Shown: positions 40,936 to 52,805, numbered from the stretch's first letter. The stretch: DNA of 64,000 nt from Pararge aegeria (GCF_905163445.1 NC_053197.1:434001-498000); one strand, 5' to 3'. Translations and numbers: made by a program. The notes: generated by a model not told the origin, from the letters alone.

Positions 40936-43082
40936 TATTTATAAATCTATATACCTATCTATATTTGTTATAAAGCTGAAGAGTTTATTTTTTGTTTTTG
41001 TTCTAATCGCTGGAACTACTTCAAACTATCAAATTTTCATCCCAGGGGGTTAAATAGTGGATGAAAGTTAATATAAAAGCCCATCATTATTTAAATTCAA
41101 TCGGTGAGAATTGGTATTTAGGTTGACGAATTGAAAAGTAAAAAAAAAATACTATTGTAAAATACATGTTTAAGGACTTATAAATATTTTTTCCCCTAAC
41201 GGGTTATATAGGGGATGTAAGTATTTGTCAGATACCCGCAAACTTCGGGACATATTATAAATCCAATTTAAAAAACTTTTTTGCATTTGGGAGGATAAGT
41301 GTTGGGAAAGACAGGCGGGCGAACGATGCACTCGGTCAGGTAAATAGGAAAACGGAATAAAGTTTGTATGGGGAACTAATCAGAAGAATTACGCGGAGTT
41401 GAGTTTTTCAAACGATCCACATAGAAGCCAGTTTAGAAATAATAAATCCCCAAAAGTAAATAACAAATCCCGTTGCGAGTCGTACCTGGAACTTCTTACT
41501 TATTAAGCCATCATGCATGCAGCTCACTACGCTAGGACGGTCTACGAACTAAAACTAATAGTTTTTAGGTCAACGCCCATTTATAAGAGCTAGTACACAC
41601 TGGGCGAGAGGCGATGCGTTTAGCTCGCGATAGAAGCTTACAAACAAAATTTATCACCAAGTTCAACTAAGATTTATGCTGACCAGTCGCATGCCTACTC
41701 CAAAAAACGTGTTTTCGTATATACCATTTATCTCTCCTCCGTCAAAAGTAACCTTTTAAATATTTTTAGATATCAATATGCATAGCAAGTGTGTGAGATT
41801 TATCTTGTAACATGAAACACACATTACTTAAGCGCCATTTACATGGTTCTAGTTTCCAACACGTTTTGAAGAGAAAACCTGCATACTGTTACTATTGCTG
41901 ATACTTGTTGCTAATTCTCGCATTCAATTTTTTACATTGAAAGAAAGATCCGACTCACGAATAATATCATACTTGTCAACTTTCATTAGAGATTGGTGAT
42001 TAGCACAGTATTATTTATATGGTGAACTTAAATATCATAGGCAAGACGATACTTGCCCGTCATCATAAACGATAAAAAAGTTAACGGCTGAGATTCTTGT
42101 GGACTTCTCTTTAGACCAGGGTACAGATTCGCTCGTGGCCTCACTTTAGTTTAGTTTATTTTAGTTGATTTATCGCACAGTTATAGAAGTATGGTAGTTA
42201 AAACCATCACATTATGCTAAAAAATGGGTGGTGTCGTAGGTCACCAGATAGGAACGAAGCTTTTTATTACAATTAATTTCAAGTTCTAGTCGAGGTAAAA
42301 TAACATGTATCCTTAGTACTAATACTGATCAGATTCAACTTCTGACAATCCGACGGTGTAATTATAAAAATATATAATCATCATCGTCATCAGCACCATA
42401 TACACCCGTTACCGGAGAAGGGTTTACAGGGGTTAGGGGTTTTAAAGGAAACGATATAATAGTTATAGAAAACTTAAATAATAACAATAACAGACATCAC
42501 GTAGACTATATATTAGACACTTTATATCGAACACATATCTATTATCCATATCTATAAATCTTACTCGATGCATTTTCCCAAAAAAAATCAAAAGGTTTCA
42601 TAGATACTGTTTGAATATCGAAGCTTAGATCTTTTCCTTTTTTTCTTTTCTTTTACTGGGCCCGTCTCTGTACTTGTTTGGCCGACCTGAACCGTCCGTT
42701 GTACGTGTGACCGACGCATCTTTGAGATAATAAACTCTTTTAATGTAAATAGCGCCTTATACATTTCAAAGCACCAGCACATGCCGGCACGCATTCATCG
42801 GGCAATCCTAGTTTCCTAGTCAATTACAATTCCATTAGGTAATGAGCGCTCAGTCAATTACCGGAAAAAATGCTATTTAATTGCATTGTAACATAAAGTA
42901 CAGCTTACAGCACATTGAAAAGGATTGATTGTTTAGGAAGTTCAAGCGCAGCTTGTAACAATTAAGAATTAAATGTTAAAAAAAAAAATTTTCCTGACAG
43001 CAAATTCAATTAGTAAAAACCATTTGATCGTAGTCAAACTAATTAATCAGAATTGAGTGGAATTAATACTTTTGTATGTCCT
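40936..43082. other. 2.1 kb without a recognised gene
   Basis: No repeat head or tail family clearly present. A minus ORF at 42588-42794 has a basic KEKKKRKRSK run but no supporting splice sites. GACTTCTCTTTAGACCAGGG at 42103-42122 echoes the LINE-B tail. Confidence 0.35.
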
Positions 43083-43346
43083 CATATCGACCCATTATCG
43101 GCCCACTACAGGGCACGGGTCTCCTCCCACACTAAGTAGAGTTAAAGACCTAAGTCCATTGAGAACAATATAGAACCCTCAGGCTAGATGTTTCCTCACG
43201 ATGTTTTCCTTCACCGTCGAAGCAAACTGATATTCATAATTACTTAAAACGCACATGACTCAGAAAAGTTAGAGGTGCGTGCTGGGATTCGAACTCGGCT
43301 CCCCGAAAGTGAAGTCGAGCTCCTACCCACTGCGCTATCACCGTTT
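43083..43346 (-). mobile_element. SINE-2 copy, full length
   Basis: GGCCCACTACAGGGCACGGG, TCTCCTCCCACACTAAGTAG, ACGATGTTTTCCTTCACCGT, TTAGAGGTGCGTGCTGGGAT, TCGAACTCGGCTCCCCGAAA and CCACTGCGCTATCACCGT. The last part shows an intact tRNA-like head in reverse. The GTGGACTCCACACACC block is deleted. Confidence 0.8.
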
Positions 43347-44541
43347 ACTCTTTTATGTATTCGAAAGTATTTATTTTTACTCCAGTGGTATTTTCCACAG
43401 AGAAATTTTAGGTACCTAGATATTAACACAGGAGAATAAGCTAGTAACTCTTTGTAAATACATTTAAAAGTTGTCCAAAAGAATACGTACATTTAGTTAA
43501 AAGTTATAAGTAAAGTTTAACTTTTTAATACCATGATATCGCGGCTCGATTTAAGATGATACCGACTATAACGTATTACTTAATACAAATAGTCCGAAAA
43601 AGCTGGACGATTAATGATATTTATGCCCGTTTTCACTAACGACAGACAAAGCAATGCCTAAGTAAGTAACTTCTAATCAAAAAAGATCTCTAGGCATGCG
43701 TTTACCTTTCACCAATATGTTGTAAATAGGCAACTCATATAACCTAAACTCATAAAACTTGTAAAACGGGCATAAATATACTTTATCTAAAAACCAACCA
43801 TCTCAATTTAAAAAAAAATACTATCATAATTCAAGGTTTATTAATATATAATCGAACATCGTCTTAGTCATCGTCTTATCCATAAAAGAAAGTAGAAAAG
43901 AGAATTCTTAACACAAACCGACACGATAACCAAACCAAACAGAAACTTTTTCAACAACCGTAATAATTCTAGAAAAAATAAGTCCTAAAAAACATGCAGC
44001 TTACACAATATCTATTACGAAAGAGTAACCACAGACGACCAACCTACATTCATAAAATACAATTTTAAAACAAATATAAAAGTATAGTCACGTCTTCCGA
44101 TTCTTTTGACCCACAGTCACACCACAGTCTATAATAGCATTATTCTTTATAACTTAGAGCTTATTTTAAAGATCAGTTTCTATATATTTTTTTTCTATTT
44201 TAATTTTTACATTTGTCTTTAGATATCTCAATAGTTCCCATAGACTTTTTATCGGTCGATAGTTCAGTACAATACTTTAAAGAAAGCTTAATAAATTATC
44301 TTTAACGTACCGAGAAAGAGACTACAACAATACTAGAAGAAATCCACGTGAGTGAAAAACCAATCTGAACGTTTAGTATTAAACTATTAGAAAAAAGATT
44401 ATAGCAAGTTGTTTTATACAAAAATAATTACAGCGAAATAAGCTATGATTTATGCAATCTACTAAGAAAATAATACACATATGGGAAATTGTATATAAAA
44501 TACCAAAAGTATGCAAAAAAACGGAGTACTAAGTTTGAATA
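43347..44541. other. 1.2 kb without a recognised gene
   Basis: AT-rich with no exon or repeat recognised. Confidence 0.4.
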
Positions 44542-44838
44542 AGCGGTGATAGCGCATTGTGGAGCAGCTCGACTTCACTTTTGGGGGGCCGAGTTCGAAT
44601 CCCAGCACGCACCTCTTACTTTTCTAAGTTATGTGCGTTTTAAGTAATTAAACTTGCTTCAACGGTGAAGGAAAACATCTTGAGGAAACCTGCATTGCTG
44701 AGAGTTCTTCATAATGTTCTCAAAGGTGTGTATAGTACGGAGCTAGTAGGCTAGCGTGGTGGACTACGGACTTTACCCCTTCTCATTGTCGGAGGAGACC
44801 CGTGCTCTGTAGTGGGCCGGTAATAGGTTGATGTGATA
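44542..44838 (+). mobile_element. SINE-2 copy, full length
   Basis: AGCGGTGATAGCGCATTGTG (A-box side), GAGTTCGAATCCCAGCACGC (B box), TATGTGCGTTTTAAGTAATT, TCAACGGTGAAGGAAAACAT, GTGGTGGACTACGGACTTTA and GTGCTCTGTAGTGGGCCGGT. This is the best forward reference copy of the family in the window. Confidence 0.85.
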
Positions 44839-44870
44839 AAGTTGGAATAAAACTGAAGCTTATAGAATAA

Positions 44871-45039
44871 CTAGCTGCTACCCGCTTAGTCCGCATTTAT
44901 TAAACCCGTGGGAACTGATTGTTTTCCTGGAATTTTCCGTCCTTTTATCTAACTCTTTGCCTGAAATTAATTCATTGCTGTTTTAGGGCGTAAAAGATAA
45001 ACAAACAACCACACTTTCGCATTAATAAAATTAGTAAGA
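44871..45039 (-). mobile_element. Helitron-like element
   Basis: On the minus strand it starts TCTTACTAATTTTATTAATG and ends GCGGGTAGCAGCTAG. The flanks are A|T. The hairpin before the CTAG end is decayed. Confidence 0.6.
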
Positions 45040-45079
45040 TTAACATTTTAATTATAAGGAATCTTATAAACGATAAAAT

Positions 45080-45285
45080 GAGTCGGAATTCCCCGCGGCT
45101 GTCGTACGAGGCGACTAAACGAACACATTGGAAAAACTGCAGCAGCGTCAACTGTTCTACTCCTAGCATCTACTGTGAACACCACCAGCCCGTCTGAGCC
45201 CGTGGTGATTATACGCAAACCGTAACGTTACAAGACGCCTTTAGTCCAGCAGTGTACTGTTATAGACCATTGATGAAACTTAGAT
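45080..45285 (+). repeat. Repeat-S copy (LINE-like 3' end)
   Basis: GTCGGAATTCCCCGCGGCTG, TCGTACGAGGCGACTAAACG, CACCACCAGCCCGTCTGAGC and GCCTTTAGTCCAGCAGTGTA, then CTGTTATAGACCATTGATGA. Related ends lie at 56510-56660 and 59560-59735. Confidence 0.45.
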
Positions 45286-45736
45286 AAGGTACCTTACAAA
45301 TTACAGAGCGTGATATAAAACTGAATAACCAATATTACGGTATTCTACTTTTATTTGTAGCCTATATAGTCTGTAGACTATACTGTAGTGTTGTAATGAT
45401 TTTCTATAGAGATCCTAAGTAATTGTTATGTGCTAGGTACTGCGGCGGTTGTGTAAGAGCCATTAGGTAGCATGTGAACTGGTTCATCGATTCGCCGCAC
45501 CTGGGAACTATATGACTTTCCCATCGCGCGGCACTTCGTCTGTTACGAGATAACTCCTAGATTCTACTCGGGTTTGCGTAATAGCTTGCGAAAGTATACC
45601 CTTTAACCTTATTACTCTCTTGCTTACTAAATCTCTTGCTGATTATACTATGTAGAATGTCTAGGCGTCAGCGTTTTCTACAATGGATCTTATGGATTCT
45701 TGATACGGTGTACAAATAAGGATATACAAAATTATA
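45286..45736. other. No gene recognised
   Basis: Nothing supported in this stretch. Confidence 0.4.
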
Positions 45737-45980
45737 ATCATCATCATCATCGTGTCAACCAATGGCCGTCAACGCTCGACAGAGGTCTTCTGTAGGGAGT
45801 TTGAAATACCACGGTCTGCGACTTGGATCCATCGGCACAAAATCGTGGTTAACCAACGCTGCGTTAACCGGTCCGAGGTCGCCATTCCAACACCTTGGGA
45901 CCCCAACGTCCATCGTTTCTCCGAGCTATATGCCCCGCCGACTGCCACTTTAGCTTCGTGACTCTTTGAGCTACGTCGGT
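45737..45980 (+). repeat. Repeat-R copy
   Basis: CATCATCATCATCGTGTCAA, AGGTCTTCTGTAGGGAGTTT, AACCAACGCTGCGTTAACCG, GGGACCCCAACGTCCATCGT. The two overlapping short ORFs here are repeat-derived. Confidence 0.5.
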
Positions 45981-46071
45981 AAATCTGGTTCTTCTACGGA
46001 TCTCCTCATTCCTGATTTGATCACACTCTCCACGCATTTTTCATATATTACATTAATAGGGATATAGAATA

Positions 46072-46135
46072 GAATAGAATAGAATTTGTTTATTTACCAG
46101 AACAACACAAACAGACTTACATACGGAGTAACTTA
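46072..46135 (-). repeat. Pentanucleotide run and LINE-type tail
   Basis: ATAGAATAGAATAGAATAGA is followed by ATTTGTTTATTTACCAGAAC, the look of a reversed LINE 3' tail. Family unknown. Confidence 0.4.
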
Positions 46136-46304
46136 AAAATGTTGTACTTAATTATTAATAGCTTAAGTCTATGATGTGTCGTGCCAATAAAAAGGTTCTG
46201 ACTCAGCTTAATGCTCCGGATACTAATGGGTACATTAGTATCCGTTGTGGGTACACAACGCTGGTATTCTGTCAGTACCTATTTAGTTGAGGGAAGGCCA
46301 GTTA

Positions 46305-46672
46305 TGAAATCACATATAAAAAATATAGGGATACAGATTATAGAAGCGAAGTCACAGGTATTTCCCACATTTATTCTTCCATACAGACTAATTCAAAACA
46401 TTCTTAGTGTTTACTTATTGAAGACCAAAGTCCAAAACGTGCGTAGTACCTACGCTACGCGACGCGTACCTAACAAAGTGATTGGAGTCACTTGATTTTA
46501 CTCTTGCATGTGTTATTAGGGCTGTATTTGATTTCTTTTAGTAAAGACTATAACAATTATTTACCCAAAAACTTTGAGAGTATCAGGTTCACTGATAAGT
46601 CTCAGGAACAGTAAAACATGTACTCTAAATCCTCTGAAGTATTATTTTGGTTTTAATTTACACGTTCTATAT
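46305..46672 (+). mobile_element. MITE-1 copy, diverged
   Basis: ATTCTTAGTGTTTACTTATT, ACAAAGTGATTGGAGTCACT, GGCTGTATTTGATTTCTTTT, AAATCCTCTGAAGTATTATT and a final TTTACACGTTCTAT match the 11522-11928 copy. The left end is not clear. Confidence 0.55.
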
Positions 46673-47434
46673 TTGTTTATTTATTAAGTATGGACGAATC
46701 TACTTAACCTGATTGATCATATAAATAAATACATCGTTTATATTTCACGTTCGTTATTATTTAAATAAAACGAAACTTCATAAGAATCTTTCTAGTCCTG
46801 GCCCTAGTTTTATTCAAGAAGAAAAATCTAAGCGCGTTGAAGTCTAATGTATGAGAATCTTTAAATATTAGTGAAAGACTGAAGTGAACACACGTATTGC
46901 ATCACGTAAGTTACTATAAATTGCAATTTCACTGTTTTCACTTTATCGAAACATATCTATTTTATAATCTTTTACTTATGCAATTCATATGTCATCGTGA
47001 ACATTTCTATTGAAATTCAATCTTTTCTAAAATGAATTATTTATTGATTGGCTCTAACTTCCAACCATAAATGTGCCTTCTGAGTGTGCGTCCAGATTTG
47101 AAATACGACTCTAAAACGTGGTCGCCTTTCTGATTTGAAACTGATAATAGTTGTAAAATTATTGGTCTGTCAAGAAATTTCAGATATATAATCAAATCGG
47201 GCGGCATAGTCCACCACGCTGGCCATATCAATTAGCTACACAGGCGTTTGAGTTTCCTAGTTAAATAAGTGATATTTAAAACGCTTGAAGCGCACATAAC
47301 TTAGAATAAAACAAATAATAAAGAAAAGAAGGCCAACATTTTGTTGACTTTTCATTTTGCATTAATATCGATGTTAGTAGTGTTATAGTATTTTTAAAGC
47401 CTTGTTTTTTTTTTATTTCGAAAACATATTACAG
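46673..47434. other. No gene recognised
   Basis: GTCCACCACGCTGGCC at 47208-47223 and ATTTAAAACGCTTGAAGCGC at 47272-47291 are two words of a nearly lost SINE-2 copy. Confidence 0.35.
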
Positions 47435-47595
47435 GTTATGTTTCAACTATTGAAGGTCGAGTAACCAAAGAAAGCCTTTCGGATTTTAAAAAGAAAAGTG
47501 AGTTGCAAACCACAAAACAATGTGAAAAGTTTAATAAAAGCCTTAATGACCTGCTAAAAGAAAGTAAGCTCCAAATGCACAATGTTCAATCTTAA
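47435..47595 (+). pseudogene. Candidate terminal exon or gene fragment, Lys/Glu-rich
   Basis: It follows a pyrimidine tract and AACATATTACAG. The frame starting TAT at 47437 reads YVSTIEGRVTKESLSDFKKK, SELQTTKQCEKFNKSLNDLL and KESKLQMHNVQS before TAA. The composition is protein-like and probably helical or coiled-coil. A +1 frame from 47582 continues with another protein-like stretch (MFNLNKESVVISCEIDKFHG), so a frameshifted gene fragment is also possible. A LINE-like repeat end lies just downstream. Family not recognised. Confidence 0.3.
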
Positions 47596-47799
47596 TAAAG
47601 AATCCGTTGTAATTTCGTGTGAAATAGATAAATTTCATGGTAGAGTAGACATTTTCTCAAGAACTATTAACGATAATGAAGGTCAAGTTATAAAAAAGGA
47701 TTTAACTAAGTTTATGTGGATATTTTGGACTCGCTTCGATAAACGCAGCGTTGGTATGCCCCCGACGGTGGACAACTGAAATCAAACAAGTCGCAGGGA

Positions 47800-47880
47800 G
47801 CCACTGGATCCAAGCGGTATAAGACCTCATGGTCTTAGACCTGTGTCCAGCAGTGGACGTCCATAATTGATATGATGCAA
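47800..47880 (+). repeat. LINE-like 3' end fragment
   Basis: AGTCGCAGGGAGCCACTGGA, CATGGTCTTAGACCTGTGTC and CAGCAGTGGACGTCCATAAT, the standard end order of a LINE-like repeat common in Lepidoptera. Confidence 0.45.
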
Positions 47881-48284
47881 TAATGAAAATATATAAAATT
47901 AATATTTGCCTTTTAAAAAGAACTATTTTTTCTGGAAAGAACTATCTTGTTTTTTTTTTACTTTCTACATTTTGTATAAAACTGGACAAAGGAAATTGAT
48001 TAATACCTATATAATATGATACGTTTGACATGAGTATCCTTCATTAATATTTTAAAAACATATAAATAAAATACTTGCATAAATCGCTTATACTTGTTTA
48101 CCTACCGCCAAAAAATATATTCGTAAGGCCTCGCCACACTAAACGTACGCAGCGGTGCGACCCATAACTCTACATACAATAAAAGTTCCTCCATAAATAC
48201 AAAATCGTAATTTTTAAAGATAATCCACCAATAGTTCAAATAATTGTTCACTGCATGTTATTAAACATTAGTCGTATATTTATT
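47881..48284. other. No gene recognised
   Basis: Nothing supported in this stretch. Confidence 0.4.
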
Positions 48285-48430
48285 TATTTATACAGTTTAT
48301 TTGTACACCACAAATAGTAAAAAAGAACAATGGACACAACAAAAATAAACTTAAAAAGTAGGATACAAAGGGCGGCCTTATCGCTTAGTAGCGAGTATAT
48401 TGTAATTCGTACATTAGAAAACTATACAGG
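48285..48430 (-). repeat. LINE 3' tail, second copy of the type at 58-200
   Basis: A TTTATTTATTTATACAG tail is followed by GTTTATTTGTACACCACAAA and GGCGGCCTTATCGCTTAGTA. Same end as the window's first feature. Confidence 0.45.
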
Positions 48431-48654
48431 GCGTGGCGTTTACTGAGCTTTACAGTTAACCCTAATTCCGAGTTGTGTTAAGACAAAAAGTTTCGAGGTT
48501 CGAGCCCTTGCAGATGTTCTCGGACCTCGGCTTGGGTTCAGACCTTGGAGGAAGTAGGCCTGTTGACGTCCCTCTTTCCCGTCGATGTCGTCAGACCTAA
48601 GGCTCTTCTAATGGCGAGCTTCATGACTTTGCCAACCGTTGCAACTTTTTCGCC

Positions 48655-48820
48655 CCGTTCGGTGTGGCTACACCTTTAGGGGACATCAAGATTGGCAGTG
48701 CTAATTATGCATGTCAAATTAGATTCGTAGCGGCGAAGTCATCAAAATGTCTAATTAGCACATTTGACGACTTCGTGAGAACAAAGCGCCATTCGCTCGA
48801 ACTATCGTTTTACTTTCTTT
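48655..48820. promoter_or_regulatory. Nested palindromes with TAATTA and ATGCAT cores
   Basis: GTGCTAATTA (48698-48707) pairs with TAATTAGCAC (48752-48761), and CGAAGTCATCAAA (48734-48746) pairs with TTTGACGACTTCG (48763-48775) with one mismatch. TAATTA is a classic homeodomain core and ATGCAT a POU-like core. The stretch is not in any repeat family of the window. A regulatory role is inferred; a decayed transposon end is the alternative. Confidence 0.28.
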
Positions 48821-48864
48821 TATCTAATTATTATTTGACTTTTATTTTTGTGAGAAAGTAATTT

Positions 48865-50399
48865 TTAAAAGCATAAGTGAGATAACGTTTTTAATTATCT
48901 CGATAATTGAGTTTTTTCGTCTCAGTCTATTTGAATTAGGTCTTTCTGCCTGTAGGTCCATAGCGCAAATAATTTATTTAAGTTAAAACTTATTCGCCGA
49001 TTTAGTTTAGAACAATTAAGGGGTTCACGTCACCGATGACCTCGACAGTTTCGTAGTAAATCCACCCCGACATGTATATACATATGAATACACTAATACA
49101 TTGTATATAGTCGACCGTATTAATTGCGTGTTTGTCTTTTTGGATGCGTAAAATCCGTCAGCGATATTCTGTCATAGCACTAGGTGAAGTTATGTTGACC
49201 TCTTGCAAAAGTTTATTTTGTGTATATTGTGGATTATTTAATTATGTTTTCGATAGTTTCTTCTTGAATTTATAGTTTGTAAAATCACTATGCAGTGCAA
49301 AGGCGAGTACTTAATAAACTTAGATGTTAATGTACAATTATTCCATTGTTTTGAGTTTTTGCTTCATTAAGCAATCTAAATGACTAGCTCTGTTAGTTTA
49401 AAAAAAAGAAGTGGTTCTCAATTCTAATCTATGGTTTTTTTTTTCGAAGATTCTTGACGCGCGTTCGGGGACTGAACTTTGTCTAAAATCTTAATCTTAA
49501 GTCCATTAAAGTTTTTTAAATCAACGTGATAACGGAAATCATATATCATTTGATATGTATTAGCAAACATAACTATTTGCAAACTTCATCCAAATTTGCC
49601 AGATTATTATAATTTCACGGTCGTGTACTTGAAAGTTTAATGTAGCAGTTCGACTGTGAACTCTTCGGAACAGTGGACAGCCAGGCCTAACCTAGCCTAG
49701 CCTAATCTAGACATAGGTCACCCACGTCTAAATTCGGTCATCAGTGCATCGTTAAGGCCACATTCTTTCAGGATCGATTCTCAGGGTCATTGCAGAAATC
49801 CTACCACATTTTTGTTCCAAATCAATTTATGACACACAATGGAGTTTGCGCGAGGTCCCTGCTTATCAATTAGGTTGCTTCTTACTTCCACTTCGCTCTC
49901 AGCACTGCATTTGTTTAACAAGCAAGTGTGCAATATTCCACAAATTGCTTTCGTGAAAGTAAAAATATCTAGCGACAGCATACCTAGTTTAAGTTTAAGT
50001 TAAGAAATAGATAAATGATTTTTTTACTGTTTATATTATGCACACAATGAGAAGGCACAATTGTATACACACGGTAAAAGTACTATAGTTTACATTAGTA
50101 TTAATGTATGGCCATAATTTGTCAGTTTTAAGAAAAAAAAAACATAATTATAAAGCTATGCCTTGTATACCTAAGCAATAGATGTACAATACTGCAATAA
50201 ATTACAGTTACTACTTGTACCTACCTACGAGTAGTTAAGCATTTGGCAGGAAATTGTGTGGGAATCCAACATCAATTATACAAGCATGAATTGTGTATTG
50301 TATTAAATATTTTGATGTTTTTCATAAATTTTTTTATCAATATCATCCCGTGAAAAATTCTTACTTTGAGAGAACTGATGAACTGAACTGACCTAAGCT
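48865..50399. other. 1.5 kb without a recognised gene
   Basis: CTAACCTAGCCTAGCCTAAT at 49687-49706 is a short tandem run. The minus ORF 49787-49981 shows no motif. Confidence 0.4.
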
Positions 50400-51008
50400 G
50401 ATATCATCATCATCATCACATTAACCCACAATGAGAAGGGGTTAAGGCCGTAGTCCACTACGCTGGCCCAATGCGGATTGGTGGACTTTATACACCTTTG
50501 AGAACATTATGCACAACTCTAAGGTACGTAGGTCTCCTCAAGATTTTTTCCTACACCGTTGAAGCAAGTTAATATTAAAATTGCTTAAAACGCACATCCC
50601 TACTAATATTATAAATGCGAATGTAAGTTTGTTTGTAACGCTTTCACGCAAAAACTACTAAACCGATCATCATGAAACTTTGTACACATATTCCTGAAGG
50701 TATTAGAAGTAATATAGGATGCTTTTTATCCCGAAATTAAGCTCAGTTATTTTGGGAGAGGGGACGAAAGTGTTTGACGATTTTACACCATAATGCCGTC
50801 AAATGATAACCGATTTCAATACTTACTTACTTACTTTTTTTATATAAGAATAAACAACTTAAAAATTTCAGTAGAATTACACCTAAATTGAATGCCACAT
50901 GTCTTTCGAGAAACAAAAACAAACGCAGACGAAGTCGCGGGCAACAGCTAGTAACTTATAAAAGTTAGAGGTGCGTGCTGGGATTCTAACTCGGTCCCCC
51001 CGCAAGTG
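50400..51008 (-). mobile_element. SINE-2 copy split by a Helitron-like insertion
   Basis: The outer parts 50400-50596 (CATCATCATCATCACATTAA, GGCCGTAGTCCACTACGCTG, GGATTGGTGGACTTTATACA) and 50952-51008 (TTAGAGGTGCGTGCTGGGAT, TCTAACTCGGTCCCCCCGCA) make one reverse SINE-2 when the insert 50597-50951 is left out. The B box is mutated (TCTAAC instead of TCGAAC). Confidence 0.85.
50597..50951 (+). mobile_element. Helitron-like non-autonomous element with exact ends
   Basis: It starts TCCCTACTAATATTATAAAT and ends GCGGGCAACAGCTAG; 355 bases. The surrounding SINE reads ACGCACA|TAACTT across the gap, so insertion was exactly between A and T with no duplication, the hallmark of Helitrons. A short hairpin (GC-A-GAC, loop GAA, GTC-GC) lies 13 bases before the CTAG end. 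No Rep/helicase frame, so it depends on a partner element. Confidence 0.82.
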
Positions 51009-51009
51009 A

Positions 51010-51095
51010 AGTGGCGGACTAAGGACTAAACCGTTTTGATTGTGGGAGGACACCCGTGCCCTGTAGTGGGCCGATAATGGCTGCATATGATGAGG
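51010..51095 (+). mobile_element. SINE-2 3' stub, inverted to its neighbour
   Basis: GGCGGACTAAGGACTAAACC, GTGGGAGGACACCCGTGCCC and TGTAGTGGGCCGATAATGG are the forward SINE-2 end, fused at about 51009 to the reverse copy. Confidence 0.65.
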
Positions 51096-51284
51096 ATGAT
51101 CTCTAACATGTGATAATAGCGGTTAAGCCCTCCAATCTCCAGTGTAACAGCATTGTGGGTTTCCATTTAGAAAAAAAGCCTGTAGCATACGTTTGTCAAT
51201 AGGCTGATGATGATGATTTTATGAGTAAAACTATAACAAACTTTATTTCTTACACGATGACGTTGATATGACGTTTATTTTAAA

Positions 51285-51462
51285 CTATAAAATGATGTTG
51301 GAAAAGAGCAATCTGCTGATTTTCTTGCAGGCTCTTCTCAGTGGAATCTGCCTTCCGAACCGGTGGTAGAGTTATAACAAACAGACTGACTTGACGTTTC
51401 AAAAGTGCTTATAAATTAGGCCTACTTGAAATCAATTAATTTTTATTTTTTTAATTTTTTTA
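51285..51462 (+). mobile_element. LINE-A 3' tail
   Basis: AATGATGTTGGAAAAGAGCA, GGCTCTTCTCAGTGGAATCT, GAACCGGTGGTAGAGTTATA, GACTTGACGTTTCAAAAGTG and GGCCTACTTGAAATCAATTA. Untranslated part only. Confidence 0.75.
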
Positions 51463-52647
51463 TCTGATGAAAAAAATTATAGTATTAAAAAAATATAAAA
51501 ATTCCTTTGCCTATAGTCTATAATAACTTATAATATTATCTACTACCGTCACGCCAAACCCCGCAAGTCTACCATTTATAAAAGTTTAACACGTGAGCAG
51601 TATCGGAAACAGTTTAAATAACAAGTTTATTACGGCTGGTGTATTTACGAGATACAGCTATAGTTAAAGTCGCACGTGATAGTTTATATTAAACTGCAGC
51701 ACGCGATTGTAAAAAATATCGCGTTTTGCATTTGCGTTTTGTAATAGAATGTAAATCTATAGGTAACGTTAACAACCTACTGCCAAAAGTTTCTAATGAC
51801 GTCCTTAGAAAGAATATAGGAATATAGCTAACGCATTAGACTGATTTCCTATTTCCGTTGAAAGAGGTAGCCTCCGTATCCAAAATGCTTCTCTGTGTGT
51901 TGGATTATGTCAAGATAAATAAGGGATCACATAAATACAGAATGGCACTCCCCACTGTACCCTATTGTTCACCTAAGTAAAATATAACTTAATTTTCTTA
52001 AATTTTAAGATAAAACTTTAATCCCTCGTTGCACCCTCTTTGGATCGAATATTCTTATAAAAAATACTTAGATTTAGGGCATTTGAGGAAAGTATTTATT
52101 CTCCAAATTGTAAATCTTTAAATCAAACAAATTGGCCTGAAGTCGTCATCATTGCCAACCCATTTAATTATAATAATAAAGCCTTTATGCAGCCACAGAA
52201 TTTTACAATTTATACTTATATTAACAATACTGGTGAGTCTAAGACACCGACAATGTAGGCTGTTTGCCCAACGTTGGCATATGCCAACTCCATTCTTTCC
52301 CATTTTTTTCTGTTTATAGCTTTCCTATTCCATGTTTTCCATCCTATTGCTTTATTTCGTATTCCCACCTGAAAAAATGTCTACTGCAATTCCTTTTCCT
52401 ATTTCTGCAGTACCAAATAAAACATTTTTTTCCTTAAATTAAGCTTAATTTTCATAATATATCATGGATTTCCACAAAGTAATGCTTACATCCAATACAT
52501 TTTTTCCATTTCTCAATTCCTCTTATTATATGCCCCGTCCATTTCCACTTCAGTTATTTAAATTCTAGTTTAAATTTTTTTTCATTTCGAACGTTTTCTG
52601 ATGTTTTTGTTACATATTCTGTCCGATTTCTTAATATTCTGCATGCC
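51463..52647. other. 1.2 kb without a recognised gene
   Basis: The minus ORF 52118-52303 crosses GCCCAACGTTGGCATATGCC, a repeat-like word. Nothing else supported. Confidence 0.4.
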
Positions 52648-52805
52648 AACCTCTTACTGCCCCACTAAAGGGCACGGGTCTCTTCTCAAAATGTGAATGG
52701 TTATACCGCAGTGCATCACGATGGCCAAGTACAGATTGGTGGAAACGCCTTTGTAAGCGGTCTCTCAGATAGGGAGGCCCAAGGGTTGGCCCGCTAGGCT
52801 ACCAC
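52648..52805 (-). mobile_element. SINE-2 copy, internally deleted
   Basis: CCCCACTAAAGGGCACGGGT, CAGATTGGTGGAAACGCCTT, GGTCTCTCAGATAG and GTTGGCCCGCTAGGCTACCA, CCGC. Both ends can be placed but the middle is short. Confidence 0.45.

Noticed and set aside
42588..42794. Minus ORF with a basic KEKKKRKRSK run that might be a nuclear localisation signal
   Set aside because: The basic run comes from a T/C-rich tract. No flanking exon, no conserved pattern recognised.
45752..45961. Two overlapping plus ORFs of 60-70 codons
   Set aside because: Both lie in the repeat-R copy whose words recur at 31.6 and 57.9 kb.
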